A DNA stretch of 43,761 nucleotides, from positions 33,122 to 76,882 of the forward strand of contig PBAR01000011.1 in NCBI GenBank assembly GCA_002718285.1, written 5' to 3'. The stretch is from Fidelibacterota bacterium. Its GTDB lineage: Bacteria; Marinisomatota; Marinisomatia; Marinisomatales; UBA1611. How positions within the stretch are numbered: position 1 is the first letter of the stretch; each line of letters begins with the position of its first letter. This document shows positions 37,701 to 43,761 of this stretch, piece by piece. The translations under genes were made by a program, and so were the position numbers. Under the pieces are notes generated by a model that saw only the letters and a program-made list of their open reading frames with translations, did no database searches and was not told the DNA's origin.

Positions 37701-38141
37701 AGGTATCTCACCTTTAAGACAACCAGACAAACAAATAAGTCCTTGGTTATATTCTTTAAGTAATTCTATATCAATTCTCGGGCGATAATAGAAACCTTCT
37801 AAATAGCCAAAAGTAACAAGCTTCATTAAATTTTTATACCCCATGTAATTCTGGGCAAGAAGAACAAGGTGGTTATTCCCCCAACCACTATCAGCCTTGG
37901 ATTTTTTATCAAACCTGCTACCAATCGCAACATATACTTCACAGCCAATTATTGGCTTAACTCCTGAATCTTTTGCTTGATTATAAAAAGGAATGACACT
38001 GAATAAATTGCCATGCTCAGTTAAAGCAACTGAATCCATATTAAGATCATCAATTGTGTTAATTAATTGATCTACACGCTGGGCACCATCTAATAAACTA
38101 TAATCGGAATGATTATGTAAATGAACAAATTCAGAGTACAT
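34707..38141 (-). CDS. dnaE: DNA polymerase III alpha subunit
   Basis: A 1144-residue DnaE. It has the N-terminal PHP domain (HLHNHSDYSLLDG at 7-19), palm motifs GPGRGSAAGS at 360-369 and PDIDIDF at 401-407 with the catalytic acids, a helix-hairpin-helix and OB fold (IITIGGMITRINKRIDRRN) near the C terminus. It is the replicative polymerase. The start and the UbiA stop share one base. Confidence 0.97.
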   Translation of the reverse strand: MYSEFVHLHNHSDYSLLDGAQRVDQLINTIDDLNMDSVALTEHGNLFSVIPFYNQAKDSGVKPIIGCEVYVAIGSRFDKKSKADSGWGNNHLVLLAQNYMGYKNLMKLVTFGYLEGFYYRPRIDIELLKEYNQGLICLSGCLKGEIPEKMLKGDFDSAKNAALRFAEIFQSRFYLEIQNHGIEEEKLNIINMKKLSLELDLPLVCTNDAHYSKHNHSEAHDIHICLGTGKMRNDANRLKYATPEFYFKTQDQMFDLFREFPQAIENTRKIADSINLDIPMGEYHLPNFPIPKDVSVDHPDKYLEILTKEGAEKLYGEINPDIKKRIDQELQVIKNMGFAGYFLITADFVKYAKNNLIPVGPGRGSAAGSIVSYSLGITDIDPLKHNLLFERFLNPDRVSMPDIDIDFCIERRGEVIEYIKKQYGENSVTQIITFGKMKARQVVRDVGRVMGYSFGEVDKIAKAIPNELNITLEEALIKSPDLKEMANEQYKELIEHSKILEGMNRHASIHAAGVVISPGELTDYIPLYKSTTGDITSQYDMKGLEDLGLLKMDFLGLRNLTVIDKTLKLIEDTDKLIDISKIPFDDKKVYKLFSQGMTIGVFQFESSGMREFLKKLKPTIIEDLIAMNALYRPGPMENIDNFISRKHGRKKIVYLHSLLEPILKETYGIIVYQEQVMQIAHDVAGFSLSEADIMRRAMGKKKKSLMSELSVKFISGAEVKGIRRKKAEEIFSLIEKFAQYGFNKSHSTAYAYIAYQTAWLKTHYPSEFMSANLTSEMGTIDRIVILINECKKLSIDLSPPNINVSFGDFRPISNKAISYGLNAIKNVGSKALEAIIEEREQSGNYNSIFDLCERVDQQKVNKRVLESLIMSGAMDELDGTRAQQFLAVDDAIRYGQQMNSNKNINQVDMFGGDNSNSNLIKIPDFSTADEWTDEESLKYEKEVLGLYISGHPLLEHAEDLEEFTSIDFSEKQEISKNDIITIGGMITRINKRIDRRNRPMAFFDMDCLGGHAEIIVFSDCYERCEIMIEEGNVVFVKGKLSDNTNFSDIKIMADEIIPVEKVRDQLPARLNIKLNLGVYEPNDVDALMEMAKNYPGRCNLVFHLPHNGKLKPIRVLAHNIKVSTDKEFIRLLRNKYGKDNIWVE

Positions 38142-38980
38142 TATAAGGTTCCAGAATAAATTGCAATTAATCCAGATATATTACAAAATTTCAACAATTT
38201 TTCGCTATATCTTGCCGATTTAATTCCAGGGTTATTTAATATAGAAACTACCACAACAGCTAGTGGTATCTCAACTCCTATAATAAGTATAACACCATAT
38301 AATAAACCATAATATCCATTAATAAATGGTATAAAAGAACCAATCGATATACAACCAATAAGAAAAATAGTGAGCTGATTAGCTTTATTTATACCAGCTA
38401 CAATAGGAAATGTCCTTATCCCGTTAGACTTATCACCTTCTATGTCTGCAATATCTTTAATCAACTCTCTGACCAAATTAAGACCAAAAGCCAATAATGA
38501 TGGAATCAACATATATTTTATGCGACCAAATGCTGCGCCGCAAAACAAAAAAGCCAGACCTAATATAAAAGCTACAGTTATATTCCCAATCAACGGAATA
38601 TTCTTAAATGACTTATTGTATAAAATAATCATGGGCATAGCAATAAAAATACCAATCACTTTTGCTTCCTGGGAAAGTCCTAAGCAAAAGAAAGTTCCTG
38701 CGGAAAAAAGAATAATAGAAATAATAAGAGCTGATTTTTTACTTACATATCCTAATTGCAATGGGCGTGAAGGACGATTAATAAGATCTATATTATAATC
38801 AATAATATCATTCATAGAATTAGCTGCCCCAGTATAACAGATAACAACTAATATGACTCGAATTACTATATCTATATTATCAATCGTCTCCATTATAGCA
38901 GCAGCTATTATCATAGCAACGCCAGAAATTATAATATTTAATGGCCTTAAAAGTTTAATATGCCAAAGTATTGAATTCAC
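38141..38980 (-). CDS. UbiA-family prenyltransferase
   Basis: A 279-residue polytopic membrane protein. The first Asp-rich motif is NDIIDYNID at 57-65 followed by RPSRPLQLG; the second is ELIKDIADIEGDKSNGIRT near 170. About seven to nine predicted spans. It resembles geranylgeranylglycerol-phosphate geranylgeranyltransferase/DGGGP synthase-like members known in bacteria of the FCB group. Menaquinone or heme O pathways are less likely without their neighbours. It overlaps prmC by four bases. Confidence 0.85.
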   Translation of the reverse strand: MNSILWHIKLLRPLNIIISGVAMIIAAAIMETIDNIDIVIRVILVVICYTGAANSMNDIIDYNIDLINRPSRPLQLGYVSKKSALIISIILFSAGTFFCLGLSQEAKVIGIFIAMPMIILYNKSFKNIPLIGNITVAFILGLAFLFCGAAFGRIKYMLIPSLLAFGLNLVRELIKDIADIEGDKSNGIRTFPIVAGINKANQLTIFLIGCISIGSFIPFINGYYGLLYGVILIIGVEIPLAVVVVSILNNPGIKSARYSEKLLKFCNISGLIAIYSGTL

Positions 38981-39837
38981 AAATGGTTATTTATCGCTAT
39001 TACACGATTATCTCCATTGTAATCATTTATTATTTCAATATTACAAAATCCATGATCCCTAAATATAGATTCCACTTTTTTAGGATGTCCACCTGCCCCT
39101 ACTTCCAAAATCATCCAACCAGATGGTTTAACTAAAGATTGAGCTAACTCTGCAAATCTTTTATAAAATATCAAACCATCTTTTCTATCTGTCAATGCAA
39201 TAGATGGTTCAAAATCACGAATTTGTTTATCCAAAGAATTATATTCATTTAAAGTAATGTAAGGTGGATTCGAAATTAAAAGGTCTGCTTTGTCAATTTT
39301 AATTTCATTTAAAAAATCTAATTCATGAAAAAAAACATTTTTTCTATTAAAATGTTCTAAATTGTATTTTGCATTATTCAAGGCATCTTTTGAAATATCT
39401 ATCCCCGTAACATTTGAATCTTTAATTTCAATCGCTAAAGTAATTGCGATGCACCCCGTTCCTGTACCTATATCAATAATTAGTGGATTTGGTATTTTTT
39501 TCATTTTATCTAAAGCAATATCAATAAGACGTTCTGTTTCGGGCCTTGGAATGAAAACATGTTTATTCACAAAATATTTCCTTCCATAAAAACTGCAAGA
39601 ACCTGTGATATGTTGAAGAGGTTCATTTTTGAGTCTACGTTTTACAAAAGACCTAAGTTTATTAAGCTGATTAGAAGAAAGAGGCTCTTCAAAACGAAGA
39701 TAAACTTCCAATTTTCCGCAATTTAACACAGAGCAAAGAAGCCATTCTATTTCTCTACGAGGATTTTCTATACCTTTCTCTTTAAAATATGATTCAGCCC
39801 AGTTAATAAGATCAATTACAAGCCAATTTTTTTCCAC
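38977..39837 (-). CDS. prmC: Release-factor glutamine methyltransferase
   Basis: A 286-residue PrmC: N-terminal helical domain (NPRREIEWLLCSVLN), FIPRPETERLIDIAL near 116, SAM motif VIDIGTGTGCIAITLA near 140, and the catalytic NPPYI near 190. It methylates the Gln of the GGQ motif in RF1/RF2. It sits 56 bases downstream of prfA, its substrate gene. Confidence 0.96.
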   Translation of the reverse strand: MEKNWLVIDLINWAESYFKEKGIENPRREIEWLLCSVLNCGKLEVYLRFEEPLSSNQLNKLRSFVKRRLKNEPLQHITGSCSFYGRKYFVNKHVFIPRPETERLIDIALDKMKKIPNPLIIDIGTGTGCIAITLAIEIKDSNVTGIDISKDALNNAKYNLEHFNRKNVFFHELDFLNEIKIDKADLLISNPPYITLNEYNSLDKQIRDFEPSIALTDRKDGLIFYKRFAELAQSLVKPSGWMILEVGAGGHPKKVESIFRDHGFCNIEIINDYNGDNRVIAINNHL

Positions 39838-39893
39838 TCTTCTTACCTAATACACAATTAAATATATAAGTAATAAATTATATTAATCCCTAT

Positions 39894-40961
39894 TTATATC
39901 ATTTGAGATGCTAACATTTCCTGTTGCTCTGAAATTTTTAACTGTTCTATAATCTCCTTAATATCACCATCAAGTATTTCATTTAATCGGTAGGTTGTAA
40001 AATTAATTCGATGATCTGTAACACGTCCTTGAGGAAAATTGTAGGTACGAATCTTTGCTGATCGATCTCCAGTAGAGACCAAAGTTTTTCTTTCTTGTGC
40101 ACGTTCAGCAGCAACTTTTTCCTGCTCCGAAGCTAACAATCTAGATTTTAATACTTTTAATGCTGCTGCGCGATTTTTATGCTGAGATGATTCATCTTGG
40201 CAAGTAACAACTAGCCCAGTGGGTAAATGAGTAATGCGAATTGCTGATTCAGTTTTATTCACATGTTGCCCACCTGCACCACTAGCACGATATGTATCAA
40301 TTTTCAAATCTGTAGAATTTATTTCTACATCTATATCCTCCGCTTCTGGTAGTACAGCCACAGTCGCTGCAGAAGTATGCACACGACCGCTTGTTTCTGT
40401 TTTTGGTACGCGCTGAACACGATGAACACCACTTTCATATTTTAGCATACCATATGCTTTTTCTCCTTTCATTGAAATAATAACCTCCTTCATTCCTCCA
40501 ATACCAGTATCATTGGAATTCATAACCTTGAAAACCCAACCATTACGCTCTGCATATCGCATATAAATTCGATAAAGATCTGCGGCAAAAAGGGCTGCTT
40601 CTTCTCCTCCTGTACCTGCACGAATTTCTAAAATTAGGTTTTTGTCATCATTCGGATCTTTAGGTAAAAGAAGAATTTTCAATTTTTTTTCAAGTTTTAT
40701 TTGTTTTTCTTCAAGCTCATTTATTTCTTCCTGAGCAATTTCCTTTAAATCATCTTCATCGCTTTTTAAAATTTCTTTATCATCAGAAATTTGATTTAAG
40801 ATATAAATGTATTTCTTACCAACAGAAACTATTTCTGTTAAAGATCTATGTTCTTTTGTTAATTGTGTAAGTTTTTTCTGATTATTATAAATTTCTGGAT
40901 CTGTCAATTTTTCGGTCATGTGATTATATTTTTCAATAATAGCTATTAATTTTTCTTTCAT
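39894..40961 (-). CDS. prfA: Peptide chain release factor 1
   Basis: A 355-residue RF1. GGQ is at 230-232 (SGAGGQHVN) and the codon-reading P-x-T tripeptide is P186-K-T188 in RVPKTETSG, which marks RF1 and not RF2. It releases the peptide at UAA and UAG. The 253 bases upstream to rpmE hold no gene. Confidence 0.97.
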   Translation of the reverse strand: MKEKLIAIIEKYNHMTEKLTDPEIYNNQKKLTQLTKEHRSLTEIVSVGKKYIYILNQISDDKEILKSDEDDLKEIAQEEINELEEKQIKLEKKLKILLLPKDPNDDKNLILEIRAGTGGEEAALFAADLYRIYMRYAERNGWVFKVMNSNDTGIGGMKEVIISMKGEKAYGMLKYESGVHRVQRVPKTETSGRVHTSAATVAVLPEAEDIDVEINSTDLKIDTYRASGAGGQHVNKTESAIRITHLPTGLVVTCQDESSQHKNRAAALKVLKSRLLASEQEKVAAERAQERKTLVSTGDRSAKIRTYNFPQGRVTDHRINFTTYRLNEILDGDIKEIIEQLKISEQQEMLASQMI

Positions 40962-41214
40962 ATATACTCCTATTTTGTTATTCCTTTATAATTAACATAT
41001 ATGAAAAAGCCAGCGATATATTTTTAACATAGTTATTTATTTTTTGTCATTTTTGTACTATATCTATTAGAAAATCATTTTATCTGATAAAAAAATTATA
41101 TTACAAATTATAAATAATAAAAATTCAACAACTATTATATGAAAAAAGAACGTAAAATTAAACTCAGCTTAAGAGTCAGAATATAGACCATTCGGACCCT
41201 TTTTATTTATTAAA
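40962..41214. other. Intergenic stretch between rpmE and prfA
   Basis: 253 AT-rich bases with no convincing ORF; it likely contains the rpmE terminator and a prfA promoter, neither clearly recognisable. A 15-base palindrome TTTTATCTGATAAAA lies at 41078-41092. Confidence 0.5.
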
Positions 41215-41463
41215 CTATTTTCGACCGTATTTCTTATTAAATTTTTCTATCCGACCTGCAGTATCAACTAAATTCTGTTGGCCTGTGAAAAATGGATGAG
41301 ATTTATCCGAGATTTCGATTTTGCACAATGGATATTCTTTCCCATCATCCCATTTTATCTTTTCTTTAGTTTCCGCAGTAGATCTGGTAAGAAACGCATA
41401 ATCACAGGAAGTATCTTTGAAAACTACCAAGCGGTAATTCTCGGGGTGTATTCCTTTTTTCAT
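41215..41463 (-). CDS. rpmE2: Ribosomal protein L31, type B (zinc-free)
   Basis: An 82-residue L31: [11 protein letters not shown] start, then [17 protein letters not shown] and [28 protein letters not shown]. It lacks the paired Cys of zinc-binding L31 and is longer, which is type B. It is 13 bases after aspC in the same direction. Confidence 0.95.
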   Translation of the reverse strand: MKKGIHPENYRLVVFKDTSCDYAFLTRSTAETKEKIKWDDGKEYPLCKIEISDKSHPFFTGQQNLVDTAGRIEKFNKKYGRK

Positions 41464-41476
41464 AATTTTCTATTCC

Positions 41477-42679
41477 TCAAATAATTCTATCAAGAGCTAA
41501 TCTGACACGCTCTATCCCTTTATTGATAACTTTTTTGCTAGTAGCATACGAAAAACGTATATGCCCTGGCGCACCAAAACCATCACCAGGAACGGTAACT
41601 ACCTTAGCATAATTAAGAATATACTCAGAAATATCAAATGTGTCTTTTAATATTTTACTATTTGCCTTTTTCCCTAGATAAGCACTGAAATCTGGAAAAG
41701 CATAAAAAGCACCACCAGGAACTTCACAAGTAATATTTGGTAAATTGTTTAATAATGGGATAATATGATCTCGTCTTTCTAAAAATTTTAATCGCATTTC
41801 ATCTACACAACCTTGATCACCAGTAAGAGCCTCAATACCAGCCATTTGGCCAATAGAATTAGCACAAGAAGTTGCCTGCCCTTGTATTTTTGCCATTGCA
41901 TTTATAATTCTTTGCGGCCCTACAGAATACCCAATTCTCCAACCAGTCATAGCATAAGTCTTTGATAAACTTATACAAGTTATAACATTTGCTCCTATCT
42001 TTTGATCTCTGTTTAATTTTTCTACACTAATAAATTCACCATCATAAACTAACCTTTCATAACATTCATCAGAAATCAATACCCAATTATGTTTTTTTGC
42101 CATTTTTATAATACGAATTAAAGCTTTTTCTGTCCATACTCCTCCTGTAGGATTAGATGGAGAGTTAATAATCAAGCCTTTTATTTGGTTATTTATTTTT
42201 TTTGATAAATCAGAAAAATCTGGTTCATAATTTTTCTCTGCTATTGTATTGACGATAACAGGCTGAGCATCTGCCAACCTTATAAACTCTGGAAATGAAA
42301 CCCAATATGGTGAAAATGTGATTACTTGATCACCTTCACTAAATAATGCTTGACATACATTATAAAGACTTTGCTTCTCACCATTGGAAACCAAAACTTC
42401 CTTTGGGTTATATTGAATTCCATTTTCACGCATTAGCTTTTCACAAATTGCTTTACGTAATTCTATCATGCCTGGTCCAGCAGTATACTTAGTAAATCCT
42501 TTATCCATTGCAATTTTAGCCGCATCTATAATATGTTCTGGAGTATTAAAGTCAGGTTCGCCCACTGAAAAATTAATTACATCAATACCTTCGTCACGCA
42601 TTTCTGCAGCCTTAGTTGCCATTTGTAAAGTGAAGGAAGGTTTTACCCTTTTAACTCTGTTAGATAGTTTAAAACTCAA
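41477..42679 (-). CDS. aspC: Aspartate aminotransferase (class I/II, Iγ-like)
   Basis: A 400-residue fold-type I aminotransferase: FSVGEPDFNTPEHI near 37, NSPSNPTGGVW near 172, the PLP lysine K240 in SLSKTYAMTGWRIGY, and the C-terminal RFSYATS with the substrate-carboxylate Arg. It resembles bacterial AspC/AspAT of the I-gamma subgroup. It overlaps the Cas6-like gene by four bases (ATGA). Confidence 0.92.
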   Translation of the reverse strand: MSFKLSNRVKRVKPSFTLQMATKAAEMRDEGIDVINFSVGEPDFNTPEHIIDAAKIAMDKGFTKYTAGPGMIELRKAICEKLMRENGIQYNPKEVLVSNGEKQSLYNVCQALFSEGDQVITFSPYWVSFPEFIRLADAQPVIVNTIAEKNYEPDFSDLSKKINNQIKGLIINSPSNPTGGVWTEKALIRIIKMAKKHNWVLISDECYERLVYDGEFISVEKLNRDQKIGANVITCISLSKTYAMTGWRIGYSVGPQRIINAMAKIQGQATSCANSIGQMAGIEALTGDQGCVDEMRLKFLERRDHIIPLLNNLPNITCEVPGGAFYAFPDFSAYLGKKANSKILKDTFDISEYILNYAKVVTVPGDGFGAPGHIRFSYATSKKVINKGIERVRLALDRII

Positions 42680-43707
42680 AATTTATGCTGTTTTTTGTGA
42701 TGTTTTTCAGTATTGTATTTTGAATCATCTTGTGAATCTTGATTGTCACTTTCATTTATCATATTTCCTCTTTCAGATATATTAACATTATCAAATTCTT
42801 CGGTAAAAACACTATTTCTATGACGGGGTTTTTTCTTATTTGGTTTCTTTCTAGAAAATGATTTCTTCCCCCAATTATTGGTCTTTTTGGGTTTGCGTTT
42901 TCTACGTTTAGGTTTTGGAATATCATTAGCATCAATGCTATCAATTAGATTATCTTTTTTTGCTACTTGTTCTATTGAAGTTTCAGACTTTTCTTTTTTT
43001 AGCTTATTTTCATCAAATAAAAATATTTCTGGATTAAACATTCCGTAAATAGCCCCATATCCTCTAGTAATACCATTCCCGACACCAATATAATTAGGTA
43101 AAACAAAATTTGTTTTAAATTCACCCATAAATGCGCCCCATTTATTATCATCTACAGGTTTGGGGAAAAGAGATGACATTTTTACTTTTGTAAAAACTTT
43201 TTCAGTTAGATTGATTCCAACTTCTTTAGCTATAAATACAATATTTTGCCCAAGAAGGCGATTTAAAAAAGAAGGTTTTTCTTGATTAGTTAAAAATTTG
43301 TATTTACCACCTGTCATTTTATTTAATGCAACCCAAGGAGTAATAAATTTGTATCTAATCAATCTATCTGTAATTAAAAATTGATTATCATCCATTTCTA
43401 CATCTTTGTTTTTTATCTGAAATGTAATATTACCAAAATCAAGTACATTAAGTTTTTCGATTAATGAAAGAACTGGTTTAACTCCTTCATTAAGACCTGT
43501 TATATATATTTGTTCATTTAGAATTTTTACCTGAACACGAGGATATAAATACTTATCCCTAAATGTGCCATCTAACATAGGGATTGATGGTTCATCAGAA
43601 TATTGACGTATAAAAACACCCTTGACCTGATAAGGAGTTTTCCTAACAGGTTTATCTGTAATAATTCGGGCTACAACTGACTCTATATTTAAACGAGAAT
43701 CACTCAT
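42676..43707 (-). CDS. Cas6b-like RNA-binding protein with basic tail, no CRISPR seen
   Basis: A 343-residue protein. Residues ~20-230 resemble Cas6b: YPRVQVKILNEQIYITGLNE near 55-74, and the glycine-rich RAMP loop GVGNGITRGYG at 208-218, which fits GhGxxxxxGhG. The ~230-residue fold contains no His at all, though Cas6 nucleases commonly use one, so it may bind RNA without cutting. A Lys/Arg-rich tail at about 264-298 (KPKRRKRKPKK and similar), then an acidic stretch, and a final HHKKQHKF follow. No CRISPR array or other cas gene is in the window. It is translationally coupled to aspC. The Cas6 relation is by motif only. Confidence 0.65.
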   Translation of the reverse strand: MSDSRLNIESVVARIITDKPVRKTPYQVKGVFIRQYSDEPSIPMLDGTFRDKYLYPRVQVKILNEQIYITGLNEGVKPVLSLIEKLNVLDFGNITFQIKNKDVEMDDNQFLITDRLIRYKFITPWVALNKMTGGKYKFLTNQEKPSFLNRLLGQNIVFIAKEVGINLTEKVFTKVKMSSLFPKPVDDNKWGAFMGEFKTNFVLPNYIGVGNGITRGYGAIYGMFNPEIFLFDENKLKKEKSETSIEQVAKKDNLIDSIDANDIPKPKRRKRKPKKTNNWGKKSFSRKKPNKKKPRHRNSVFTEEFDNVNISERGNMINESDNQDSQDDSKYNTEKHHKKQHKF

Positions 43708-43761
43708 ATAATTAATAGATTAATTAAAATATTATTGGCTCATAGTATCCAAGAACTCTGA

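Noticed and set aside
41139..41186. A 15-codon ORF (MKKERKIKL...) upstream of prfA
   Set aside because: Too short and without a clear ribosome-binding site or partner; likely chance.
42676..43761. CRISPR array near the Cas6b-like gene
   Set aside because: No direct repeats with regular spacers in this region or elsewhere in the window.

Overview
The window is about 43.8 kb of AT-rich (low-GC), densely packed bacterial chromosome. Exported proteins, a predicted outer-membrane barrel, a CsgG-like protein and an ABC-2 exporter point to a diderm. The housekeeping genes (ligA, dnaE, prfA, prmC, a type-B L31, aspC) and the style of the genome would fit a marine FCB-group lineage such as Marinimicrobia (SAR406). 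That placement is inference; no rRNA or tRNA gene was seen.

Region 1 (1-19742) is the unusual part: about 20 kb of consecutive minus-strand genes, many overlapping or nearly abutting, so probably one or a few operons read from about 19.8 kb down to position 1. Three recognisable modules are interleaved. (a) A nitrilase-less Nit1C/MSMEG_0565-0572-type set: Sll0783/MSMEG_0572-like protein, MSMEG_0568-family radical SAM protein, GNAT acetyltransferase, PurM/AIR-synthase-like protein and MSMEG_0565-family glycosyltransferase. (b) A set resembling the oxamate carbamoyltransferase AllFGH plus carbamate kinase: FdrA, DUF1116, DUF2877 and ArcC. This set would release carbamoyl phosphate and then ATP from a carbamoylated substrate. 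(c) A block of four overlapping genes matching the parts list of bacterial coenzyme M synthesis in Xanthobacter: a phosphosulfolactate synthase (ComA/XcbB), two aspartase/fumarase-superfamily lyases (XcbC/XcbD-like) and a PLP enzyme of the D-cysteine desulfhydrase type (XcbE-like). Interspersed are two FmdB zinc ribbons, an OsmC thiol peroxidase-like protein, a CoA-disulfide-reductase-like flavoprotein with Cys43, an amidohydrolase and three unrecognised proteins. A small XRE-type regulator (19923-20138) is transcribed divergently from the head of the run, across a spacer with three operator-like repeats.

Region 2 (19.9-33.9 kb) is ordinary chromosome with several strand switches: the HTH regulator, an exported LPP20-like protein, a plus-strand series (three poorly known exported proteins, ligA, a small protein, an ABC ATPase and permease, a predicted outer-membrane protein and a CsgG-domain protein), then a minus-strand series (HAD hydrolase, AlkA-like glycosylase, methyltransferase, M24 peptidase, TPR protein, B12-binding domain protein).

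Region 3 (34.0-43.7 kb) is a minus-strand housekeeping block: a Cas6b-like protein without His in its fold, then aspC, rpmE (type B), prfA, prmC, a UbiA-family prenyltransferase, dnaE and dtd. A small membrane protein is on the plus strand.

How region 1 may work: the four-gene block could turn phosphoenolpyruvate, sulfite and a cysteine-type sulfur donor into coenzyme M, with the flavoprotein and OsmC protein managing thiol redox state. The AllFGH/ArcC set could recover ATP, ammonia and CO2 from a carbamoylated intermediate made or consumed by the nitrilase-less Nit1C set and the amidohydrolase. The joint function is a hypothesis; the co-location is what the sequence shows.
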